NCBI RefSeq assembly: GCF_031755915.1
Contig: NC_083380.1
Location: 14,465,001-14,529,000 of the forward strand
Origin: Ziziphus jujuba
Taxonomy: Eukaryota > Streptophyta > Magnoliopsida > Rosales > Rhamnaceae
Direction of reading: 5' to 3'
DNA: 64,000 nt
Program-made: the position numbers and the translations under genes
Part shown: positions 44,340-54,398 of the stretch, in pieces
How positions within the stretch are numbered: the stretch's first letter is position 1
How the letters are laid out: every line of letters starts with the position of its first letter
The notes under the pieces: model-generated
Databases searched by the model: none
What the model saw: only the letters and a program-made list of their open reading frames with translations
Told to the model about the DNA's origin: nothing

Positions 44340-45485
44340 GTTTGTAAAATACTGCAAAAATAAAATAAATCCTCACAATATTCACTCCCTCACGTGTTTC
44401 ACTCAAACAAGGTCTCGACACTCGTGTTTGCACACTAGTTTCGGCTTTTACCCTCTTTTAAGCTCTCACACTCTTGCCTTTTTCCACTCAATGAATTATC
44501 TCAAAGTTCTAATTAAAACACCCACAAAACAGCAATTAGATCACTAGTATGTTTTAATTAAATTTATCAACAAAGCAGTAGCAAAAAGTAGGCAATACCG
44601 AAAGAATCCAACAAATCCTAATTTTTTGGCTTCCTAGACAAGAAAACACAAAATAATGGGAAAACGTTGGAATTTTTGAAAACTGCACCAGATGGTAGTA
44701 GATTATGAGTTCAAGAATAAAATTCCAGAAAAAGAAATTCATATACGAACAAGAATCAAAGAGAACAAAATTATAGAAAAGTGTTGGTTGTTGTTCTTGT
44801 AATTCAAGTTTTGTATCAATTCCTTTATCTAATTTTAATCCAAATAATTTAAGCACCCAAAATCCAAATATCCAGCAGCAAAAATAATTCTCCCGCAACT
44901 CAAATATTGAATAAATAATAAAAAAAACCAGCAGCTCCAACAAGATTCCAGCAAACAAATCAAACTCCAACAAACCGAAATAATTTTTTTTTTCCTCTTT
45001 TTTTTTTTTTTTTATTCGGCTTTACCTTCTTTCTTTTTTTTTTTTTTCACTCACAGAACATAAACAACTGCAGTAGCAGGAATAATTACCAAAATTGCAA
45101 TTCCAACTCCAAAACAAACACCAAACCCGTGACCTCCAAATAAACAAAATGTGCAGTTTTTTTTTTTTTTTTTTTAAATGTTGCCGCAAACTTCCTTTTT
45201 TTTTTTGAATATTTGAATGCAAATATTTAAGACTAAAACAGCAATGGAAAATCAACAAAAACCAAAATTATCAAGAACAATGATAAAAGACAACCAACAA
45301 ATTAGGAAACAAAGATACGATAAAACTAGGAAACCTAATTCGACTAGGAATGAATTTTTTTTTTTTTTTTTTAAAGATTCAGAACGTGTATGGGATGGAT
45401 GCAACCTTAACCTAATGCTAAAATTACAGAATAACACAAAAACAAATAAATCAAATAAAGATAGATCAAACCTGAACAAAATTTA
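44340..45485 (-). other. Element B untranslated leader
   Basis: Noncoding, with T runs on the plus strand near 45000, 45155 and 45360. It is homologous to 25920..27074. Confidence 0.75.
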
Positions 45486-45497
45486 GCTTTGATACCA
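45486..45497 (-). other. Element B primer-binding site
   Basis: The minus strand reads TGGTATCAAAGC, one mismatch from the tRNA-iMet site TGGTATCAGAGC used by element A. Confidence 0.88.
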
Positions 45498-45499
45498 AA

Positions 45500-46646
45500 T
45501 GATACGAACCTAGGACGACCTGCTCCTAAACCCGTATTATATTAGCCCGGATCTTAATTAAGTTCAAGTTCTAATGGAATGGACCTCAACCCCTAACCAA
45601 CATGTGGTTATAAACCTTGGTATAATGTAGACGCCACAATAGGGGATGGAAAACCTATTGATAAGTCAAGCTAAAACAACCAATTCTCTAATGGTGTTTT
45701 AGGTGTTCTCAAAGAACAAAGAGATAATTAATCTCACAAGTATTTTTTTAATCAAATCAAAGTTGTATTATTATTGAAAAATAAGCCTTTAAATAGGCTT
45801 GAAAGAAACAAACTAAACCCTAAAAAAATAATTCAAAACCGGACTCCTATAGGAATTAGGAAACTTGACCGAATTCTAATATGTCCTAAACTAAGTTTCC
45901 TAAACTAAATTTGATTAATTAATTCCTTTATTCTGACTTAGGAATTAATTAATTTACAATGAAAATAATAAAATACTAACTTTCCTAAACTTATTTGTCC
46001 AGAAAATAAATAAATAAAAACTAAAAAGTAATGGTAGTTTCCTAAAACAAAAAGTAGAATAAAATTAGGAAACTATAATACTAGCTTTTTTGACTAATTT
46101 GACTTTGACCAATCTTTGACCTCTTTGAGCTCCAAATCAGCTTCTAGATGCTTTGTAGGATGCCAAATAAGCTGAATATGAAGTCCCACACGTTGCCCAT
46201 GCTTGGAAAAATAAGAAAAGGCTAATACAGTAAAATACAGTAAAGCCAGCAAGCAATACAGCAAATTCGGCCAAATTGTTGATGCTGTCCGTACAAGCCC
46301 TTTTTGATTGCATTTGAGGCTGCTTTAACTTGATTCCATGACCTCTTAGGCATATGTATTGAACCCATAAATCATTGGAACCATTTCATGCTTCCCGGAC
46401 TCCAAAAATGTACCAAAACCGTCACCCGGGTCCGTATCGGCTTCTATTGCTTGTATGAGTAAAACAGGCCTTGGTTCTTTAGATATGGCCAACCCCTCTT
46501 GACTATGACTTATTCCTTGTATGAAGACAGCAAGATTGTCCTTGAACTTCTTGGCTTGGGCCCTAGTGATCGGTCCCACCTTCATTTGTATTGGGTCAGC
46601 ACCCCAGCGGGTTGTCGGTCGAACAGTCTCGGGTGGATTCGCATCA
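45500..46646 (-). repeat. Element B 5' LTR
   Basis: Same length as 38397..39543. It carries an unbroken copy of the C-terminal pol segment (46346..46646), with Trp where the 3' LTR has a stop. Confidence 0.92.
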
Positions 46647-46655
46647 TGCATCACG

Positions 46656-48061
46656 TTGGTTTTAAAATCATTAAATATAACAAGGAAAATAAAAAGTAAT
46701 GAGCCATAAGCCGATGCTATAACATGTCAACCGCGTTGGTTTTGCTTTTTTTTTTTTTTTTCTGTTTCTATTTGCTATGATTATTTTGTTATTTTCTCTG
46801 TCAAGTGATGTTTTCGAAAACTGTGTCAATTACTGTACATAATTGTCGAACGGGTAAGGTTTCTGAAAAATTGACAGTTTAACAGTTATGTTACAAGCTG
46901 CGTGCGTATGGATGGGACAAGTTCTTTGAACTTTTGGGGAGATCGATTGGCGAAGAATAGTAAGCATCATTAATATTGATGGAGTGGACACGTTTTCCAT
47001 CCTAAGGTTTCTTTAATTATTTACATTTGAATAATTAAGTAGACGATATTTTTCGAGCAAAAATATTTACACTTGCTGTGTCAACTACTCAAATTAATGG
47101 TAAAACTAATACTGGAATCAATCGACCAAGGAATTGAAGCGTTGGTAGTGTGGCATCCAAATTTCTGTTGCACACCTTAACTTTAATGTTTATCAAATTG
47201 ACTTTTAGACGTTTGACTATGTAATTAATTTTTTCTCTCTTGTTGACCCACTAAGCGAAGAGATTCGCTATTGCCAATTTTGGAAAAGTGAATAAGGCTA
47301 TGTTTGGTATACAGAATACATATTCTTTTAAAAATAGGAATAACTAGTTATTCATAGGAATAGAAAATGGAAAAATGATTGATAATTTCTATTTATATGT
47401 TTGGTAAAAATATTGACTTAAAATTAAGATTTAGGCTTTATAAATATTGACTTTTTTCCAAAAAATTCAAATTTGATAAAAATTTATTAAAAATTAAATT
47501 TTATATTTATTTATATATTTTTAGTATATGATAATCAATTTAAATTTAAATATGATAGGGATATTTTAAAGTTTATCCAAATTAAAACATATGAATAGGG
47601 ATTCTAAGGTTTTAATAAGAAATTGCTATTCCTTTAAATGGAGGCTTATCTATTCCTATGGAATAGCTATTACCAAATTCAAAAACTTACCAAACATAGG
47701 AAAAACAAAATCTACGGAATAGAAATTCTATTCCTATGTTTATTCCATAAACCAAACATATCCATATAAATCAATAAATCTAAGTAATAAATGTTTGTCA
47801 GAAAACCCTAAATGTTTACGCAACATATCAAATTGCATCTGACCAAATTGGGTTTCTGAGCAAATCGAGGACACTGGTTAGTACTATTATTATTCGCATT
47901 TTTCGATCCACAATCTTCTCTTTTACTGTGTCTGCTACTTCACTGTGTCAACTACTGTTTATAATGATACAACCTATATTAAAGTTCATATGAATTGTTC
48001 ATTGTTACATTCAGAATAATCCTACCGCTGTTTTGTTTTCTTTTTTTATTTTTATTATATT
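46656..48061 (+). repeat. Repeat unit, copy 3, interrupted by a MITE-like insert
   Basis: AAAATCATTAAATATAACAA and CCGATGCTATAACATG match the start of copy 2. Further on, TTGCCAATTTTGGAA (before the insert) and AACCCTAAATG with GCAACATATCAAATT (after it) match the 3' part of copies 1 and 2. Hairpin 2 follows at once, as hairpin 1 follows copy 1. Confidence 0.7.
47296..47763. mobile_element. MITE-like element, about 468 bp
   Basis: The ends form an imperfect terminal inverted repeat: GGCTATGTTTGGTAT at the left and ACCAAACATATCC at the right. Further inverted pairing occurs inside (ATAGGAATAGAAAAT against AGAAATTCTATTCC). It is AT-rich and noncoding. The same repeat without the insert exists at 37675..37735, which supports insertion. 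The target duplication is unclear. Confidence 0.7.
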
Positions 48062-48675
48062 GGCTTTGGCTATATTTTCATTTTGGAATTGACACTGATG
48101 AAGTGATTAAGAAAGTTGAGAATCCTCCTCTCGACGCATTGGTTATGAGAAGGGCAAGCTCATCATGATTCTCGGATCAGCTTTCACAATCGAGTATTTC
48201 GAAAGGGTCGAAGGGATTCTAGTGGGTAGAGGCACGGGGATGAAGCCAGAAATAGAGACAATGCAGGAAGATTTGTCTGTTACACAAAGAAAGAGATTTT
48301 TAGATAAGGTTCAATAGGAGATGGAGTTGAAAAGCATGAATGAGAGAGTAAAGAAACTGCTCATATCAACATGTACCAAATAATAATATGGGCATTCGTG
48401 CTTTTCAACTCCATCTCATATTGAATCTAATCGAAAAATCCCTTTCTTTCTTTCTGTAACAGAGAAATATTCCTCCACTGTCTTTATTTCTGGCTTCATA
48501 TCCGTGCCTCTACCCACCAAAATCCCTTTGACCCTTTCGAAATCCTCGGTTGTGAAAGCTATTCGGAGAATCATGATGAGCTTGTCCTTCTCAAAATCGA
48601 TGCATCGAGAGGAGGGGTATCAACTTTTTTAATCACTTCATTGGTGTCAATCCCAAAATGAAAATATAACCAAAG
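48062..48675. repeat. Long hairpin 2 (inverted repeat, arms about 270 bp)
   Basis: The left arm begins GGCTTTGGCTATATTTTCAT and the right arm ends ATGAAAATATAACCAAAG. The loop is about 48340..48388. Both arms keep a related peptide frame (DKLIMILRIAFTTEDFERV and ILVGRGTDMKPEI on the minus strand of the right arm). The protein is not recognised. Confidence 0.88.
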
Positions 48676-48789
48676 GCGACGCAACAACATGTCCACCACG
48701 TCGCCTTTGGTTCATGTTGTAAATACCATTGAATAAATAAATAAATATGGTTTTAAATTTGTTACAAATTGTGGATATGCTGTGTCAAA

Positions 48790-51060
48790 TTCTTTGTAAT
48801 AAAACTTTCTAAACTATTTAAAAAATTTTACACGATCATTGGAACTGACAAATGCAATACAATAACTATTTTTACTGATAATATGTGCAAAACCTTATCA
48901 CCATCAAACGAAATTACAAAGGCAATAAGGTCAATAAATTATCCTAATTTTGTGGACATAAGCGGACAAATGGTCATTGACATATCGTCGGCGTTTCCTC
49001 CTAAGACGATGCTGATGTATCCACCTAGCGTCGGTGTTGGTACCTTAATAAACGTAACATATCTTTTTATTGTAGCTTGATTCTTTACATGATTTGCAAA
49101 GTTTGTTTTAAGTCCTCAGTAATTATTTTGGCCAAAATCAATGCAAAAACTGACAAGAATCAAACGAAATTACGAAGGCAATACGGTTAGTAAATTATCC
49201 TAATTCTTTGGACGTAAGCCGATGAATGATCGTTGACACAGGGTCGACGTTTCTTCATAAGACAGCGATGGTGTATCAACGTAGCGTCGGCGTTGGCACC
49301 CTAATAAATTTGTTGTAGCTTGATTCTTTACATGATTTGCGAAGTTTGTTTTAATTCCTCAGTAATTATTTAGACCAAAATCGGTTTAACAACTTACAGG
49401 AATCAAACGAAATTAGGAAGGCAATACGGTCAATAAATTATCCTACTTTTATGGATGTAAGTCGATGAATTGTCGTTGACATAGCGTCGGCATTTCCTCA
49501 TAAGACGACGATGGTGTATCAATGTAGCGTCGGCGTTGGTACCCTAATAAATGTAACACATCTTTTTTGTCTAGCCTGATTCTTTCCATGATTTGAAAAG
49601 TTTGTTTGAATTCCTCAATAATTATTTTGACCAAAATCGGTGCAACAACTTACAGGAATCAAACGAAATTAGGAAGGCAATATGGTCAATAAATTATCCT
49701 AACTTTGTGGACGTAAGCCGACGAATGGTCGTTAACACAGTGTCACATTTGTTCATAAGACAACTATGGTGTGTCAACATATCGTCGGCGTTGGTACCCT
49801 AATAAACGTAACACATCTTTTTGTTCTAACCTGATTCTTTACATGATTTAGAATGTTTGTTTGAATTCCTCAGTAATTATTTTGACCAAAATCAGTGCAA
49901 CTTACAGGAATCAAACCAAATTACAAAGGCAATACGGTCAATAAATTATCCTAATTTTGTGGATGTAAGATGACGAATGGTTGTTGACATAGCGTCGACG
50001 TGTCTTACTAAGACGACGATTGTGTATCAACTTAGCATCGACATTGGTACCCTAATAAACGTAACACATCTTTTTGTTCTAGCTTGATTCTTTACATGAT
50101 TTGCAAAGTTTGTTTTAAGTCCTCAGTAATTATTTTGGCCAAAATTGGTGCAAAAACTTACAAGAATTAAACAAAATTACGAAGGCAATACGATCAATAA
50201 ATCATCCTAGTTTTGTGGATGTAGGCCAATGACGATGATATGTCAACTTAGCATCGGGGTGTGTCCCCTAATGAACATGACATATCTTTTTTGTTCTAGC
50301 TTTATTCTTTACATGATTTTGCAAAGTTTATCTCAATTCCTAGGTAACTATTTTGTCCAAAATCAGTGCAACAACTTACCACCATCAAACAAAATTACAA
50401 TGGTGAGGGGAAATAAGCGAAAACAACCATACGTCAAATAGGGAACTAAAACAACATGTACATGGTTAGTGTAGCGTCGGCATTTCTATAAATCGAGGGT
50501 CAAGTGTTACATTCACGTCGGCATTGTCCCACATTAAACCATTTTGAATTATTTTATACTTTTCCCATTTTTTAAATGAGATTTAAAGTTTTGATTAAAT
50601 TTATGTGTACTTATTTTGACCAAAATCAATCGAGAAATTTAAACGCATCGAACGAAATTACAAAGGCAAGATAGTCAAATTATTATACTATATTTGTGCC
50701 CCTAAGCCGATGAGTGGTCTTTAAAGGAACATCGAGGTGGACTGATAAGACAATAATGAATAGTCAACACATCGTCGGTGTTGGTCCATTAACAAAAATA
50801 ATATTTCTTTTTGTTCTTGCTTTATTTTTTACAAGATTTTGCAAAGTTTGTTTAAATTCCTTAGTAAATATTTTATCCAAAATTGGTGCAAAAACTTACA
50901 AGGATCAAACAAAATTATAATGTTGAGTGGAAAGAAGAAATAAAAAAAATTTTACATGAAATTATTTTGTCTAAAATATATTTGGGGTACAAAGCCAACG
51001 CGTTTACAAGGCAGTAGTGTCGGCATAGTCCTCTTCAATATCTAAAAAAATGTTATAATA
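48790..51060 (+). repeat. Tandem array, about 250-bp unit, about nine degenerate copies
   Basis: The recurring landmark GGTACCCTAATAAACGTAAC or a variant lies near 49039, 49295, 49538, 49793, 50045, 50261, 50525 and 50782. A GTGTCGGCAT remnant is near 51015. Each unit also has GCGTCGGCGTTGG and a GTAAGCCGAnGAATG-nTCGTTGACA segment, which together make dyads. The array is noncoding. Confidence 0.88.
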
Positions 51061-51255
51061 CTTTGTATTTGGAGGCTCAGACAACGGCACCAAACTAAGG
51101 AAACAATTATTGCTGCGTCAGTTTTGCAGGCTTGGTAGTCCACACGCAGGGGTCATCCTTTAAGCTTCTAATGTGGCCCTGCATAACAAAACGTGGAAGA
51201 CTATAAGGACTACTTTCAAATAGGCATCAAGGACAAGATATTTAACAGGCATACA
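51061..51255. other. Short unclassified stretch before the Tekay-like element
   Basis: About 195 bp with no repeat or coding signal recognised. It ends in ATACA at the insertion site. Confidence 0.5.
51252..51255 (+). repeat. Target-site duplication of the Tekay-like element, left copy
   Basis: TACA precedes the left LTR and TACA follows the right LTR (62014..62017). Four bases match clearly. A fifth does not. Confidence 0.6.
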
Positions 51256-54255
51256 TGTAACACCCCGTCCCGAATCGCACCGGAATCCGTGCACGTTGAC
51301 CGAGGTTGACCGTTGACCGTTGACAGAAGGGGTCAAAGTTGACTTTTTGACTCGGTGGGAATTTCGAGTTGACCAGGGTACCGTGGCGAAGTGCATGACG
51401 CCCTGAGTTCGTAGACTAGTAGCACGTCGAAAACGGAGCTACGGTTTGAAAGTTATGGGCAAAACAAGTTGAAGTGTAAACTGTCTAAAAGGTGCCGGGA
51501 GTTGACTTTTTCTTGTGATGTAATTGTGAGTTGACTCTTGTATGGTTGTAAAGTACTCGTCGATACGAGTTCATAGACTAGTATACCAGATATGGACGTT
51601 TGAAGTTTACCGGATACCGTATTATTTTAATGTTTTTGGGTCGTGAACAGTGGAATGCCACGTGTCAGCTTCTGAGTGGTCCACGTGGCATGAACAGTGT
51701 CACACAGGGTTTTAATTTTGAAAAACTCTCGGGGAAGAGAGAGAAAGAGAGAGACGAGAGAGAAAGAGAGAGAGGAGAGAGAAAGAGAGAAAGAGGACCC
51801 GCCGGCCGCCGGCCATTTTCACGTTTTTCCGGCCTAGTTACTGTACACGCGCCGGCCAGCCAGATTGCCCACCTCATTTCCGGCAAAACCTCCAAATTTC
51901 ACGGCGAACGGCCGCCGGACGCGCCCGGATCGGACGTCCGAAGTTTGGCGGCGATTTTTCCCCTCCACCGCCGGCCACCGCGAATCGGCACTATTCCGGC
52001 CGATAAACAGTACACGCGCCATACACCCAGCATCCTCTCCTCAAGTCCGGCCTACCCACCAAAAATCACGGCCATCGGACCACCGACGCGCCGGGATCGG
52101 AGCGTTTTCCGGCGAGGGGTCGAAAATCTTCAAACGGTGATTTCTCCGCCGTCCGACCTCCGTTTTGCTCACCGTCGGTCCCGTTGGATTGCTCTCCTCA
52201 CGATCTACAAATCTGCAAAATTTCACAGCAAACGGCCACCGTCGGAAATTACTGTTCCGGCGACGGTTGCCGGTGACGTGGCGGCCTGCCGGAAAGTACT
52301 GTTCCGGCGAGTACCCTGAAAATTCCGGCCAGCTCCAGTCCGCAGTGTTCGACCTCCTGAACCCAAATCCGACTTCCGTTTCCACCAATTCGCGACGGTT
52401 TGGGAGAATTGCGGAGCCGAAACCCGAAAAGCTTCCCGATAAAATTCCGACCCCGTCGGGTACGATCATCGGAAATTAAGACCGGATCTGTGATTAGCAT
52501 CACTCGAGCTTCGATTCGGTATATAATTCGTAAATTTTAGTTATCGTTTGGTGTTCGCTCCCCGGGTACCCATTTGGGGATTACCCGAATAAAATATTAA
52601 TATTTGTGGTTTTGGTACTGTGGTTGTTTTAGGTGCACGTGCAAGTAGCGGAGTCGATCCTGCGGAGGATCTTGATTGAGATACGTGCACAAGGTGAGTG
52701 ACCCACCTTCAAATTAATTTTGGGGAATTTAATTGATGAATATATTATGTGTGAATTAAATATTTGGAATTTAATTTCTATGTGCCAAATATTTATTGGA
52801 TTTATTGTAGAAGTATTTATGAATTTATTGGATTTAAGAAAATGCGAATTCTACAAATTTATGCCGTGTGGAATTATTTTATGGTTTTGAGGATTTTGAA
52901 ATTGGTGTGGTTTTAATGGTAAATTGGGCACGATTTGAATTTCAAATATTTCAAGGAAAATATTTGATTATGTTGGTGATTTCAATTTTTATAAAATATG
53001 CCCATGACATATTATGAGATTTGATTATGAGATTTTGAGCATTATTTATACTATTGGGAAGATGTGGATATTTGAATTGATGGATTTGAAAGTTGGTGGA
53101 TTTGAAAATCATGAAATTTATGGCATTGATTACAAAGAAATTGTGGGAAATTCCCGGTTCAAGCGGATGGATTATGCCCGCTATGTTTATGAAAAATGTG
53201 AAATTTGTTTTATAATTTAAATTGTGGATTTTATGATTTTTAGATGCACCGTGCACGTACTGGTGTTCTGATTATGTGATATGGTATATGTGATATGGTT
53301 AGTGTGCACACGGTTGTGATTAGCGCGCAGGTGGGTGTGAGTAGCGCGCGGTTGATATTATGAGGGTGTCCTGTGGATGCCATCGGAGAGGGCGGCCACC
53401 CCCCTTTGGCCGGGACACCAGGTTAGCAGCGGCGCAGTGGGACGCCACGCGACCGTATGCCGGTTTCTTTCTATAACCTCCTGTCTGGCGGTACCTTGGG
53501 ACGCTGGGTACTGTTGGCGCCACTGGTATATAGTGGGTGCATCAAATTATTTTCAGAACTGTGTTTTAAAAATAAAATGTTAATGAAAAATATAATTGTT
53601 ACCGCTTCTGGTATTTAATTGATGTCTTGGTTTTCGGGAAATATGAATAAAGGGTTTTGTGAAAATGTTTTAAAAGGGGAACCTTTCCAACTGAGAGAAT
53701 TGTAAGGGTTTTGAGAGACATTATTATTTCCAAATAATTATTATTTATATACCTATTACCGTGGTATGATAGTGTAGAGTAGTAGGGTCGCTCACTGAGA
53801 TGATTAGCATCTCACACTCTTAAATTCCGTTCCTCTAGGTACCAGGTTGTCGGTGTTCACTCGGAGCGGACTTGATCTTCCTCGCTGTATTTGTTCGCGC
53901 AGTACCTTGTTCTTCTTTTACTGCAGTTGTACTATTTCGTTCACTTTTGCTGTATTCTGTATTTTGTAGTACTTCATAAAGCTCTGTATACTGTATGGGA
54001 CACTTATGTATTTGTATTGCACTGGATTACTGTATTTTTATTTTGGAGTGCTGAAATTTGTGGAACCAGTTCGTCGTACTGTGGGAGGAATAAGGGAACA
54101 ATTATAGAAGTGTGTTTTCAGTGCAGGAAATTTTGTGGTAAGTCCATCCCTTAGGGGAGGTTCTGCCGGATCTTCCACAGAAGGGTCCGGTAGGGTTTCC
54201 CTGGGATCAGGGCTTGTCTAGGGTTCCGGTGGGGAACTTTGGACGGGTCCTGACA
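51256..54255 (+). repeat. Tekay-like element 5' LTR
   Basis: 3000 bp. It matches 59015..62013. It includes a GA-rich microsatellite (51735..51796), a GC-rich block with many CCGGC words (51800..52480), and AT-rich DNA beyond. Open frames of 60 to 240 codons here occur in both LTRs and are not genes. Confidence 0.95.
52519..52526 (+). promoter_or_regulatory. Candidate TATA box in the 5' LTR
   Basis: GTATATAA stands alone at the border between the GC-rich block and AT-rich DNA of the LTR, a plausible place for the element's promoter. The same sequence is in the 3' LTR near 60277. It is a prediction from sequence only. Confidence 0.35.
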
Positions 54256-54257
54256 GT

Positions 54258-54269
54258 TGGTATCAGAGC
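54258..54269 (+). other. Tekay-like element primer-binding site
   Basis: TGGTATCAGAGC, complementary to tRNA-iMet, two bases after the 5' LTR. Confidence 0.95.
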
Positions 54270-54398
54270 ATAGGTTCTTGTAATCCTAAGGGACTGTGCA
54301 TTGCTGTACAGCCCATCCGTAAATTCCTTCCTTTTTGTAATCGTGCTTAAGTGTCCCTGTTTCTAAACTCTTGTTTGTTTCTTCAGTAATCGACTACG

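Larger units (their letters stand above)
38397..46646 (-). mobile_element. CRM-like Ty3/gypsy LTR retrotransposon B
   Basis: This is a complete minus-strand element of 8.25 kb from the same family as element A, but with partly different LTR sequence. Its LTRs are 38397..39543 (3') and 45500..46646 (5'), each 1147 bp and differing at roughly a dozen positions by eye. The primer site has one mismatch. The coding region keeps every domain but has two frameshifts (near 43720 and 41772) and two stops (39806..39804 and 39503..39501), so it cannot act alone. The integrase segment lost in A is present here. It inserted into one of the 195-bp repeats. Confidence 0.9.

Noticed and set aside
48769..50920. 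Open frames of 60 to 103 codons in the 250-bp tandem array
   Set aside because: They are not in a consistent frame between units and change with indels, as expected of noncoding repeats.
51600..52500. Several open frames of 60 to 240 codons rich in Arg, Pro and Ser
   Set aside because: They lie in the GC-rich part of the Tekay-like LTR, occur equally in the other LTR (59384..60261), and arise from composition.
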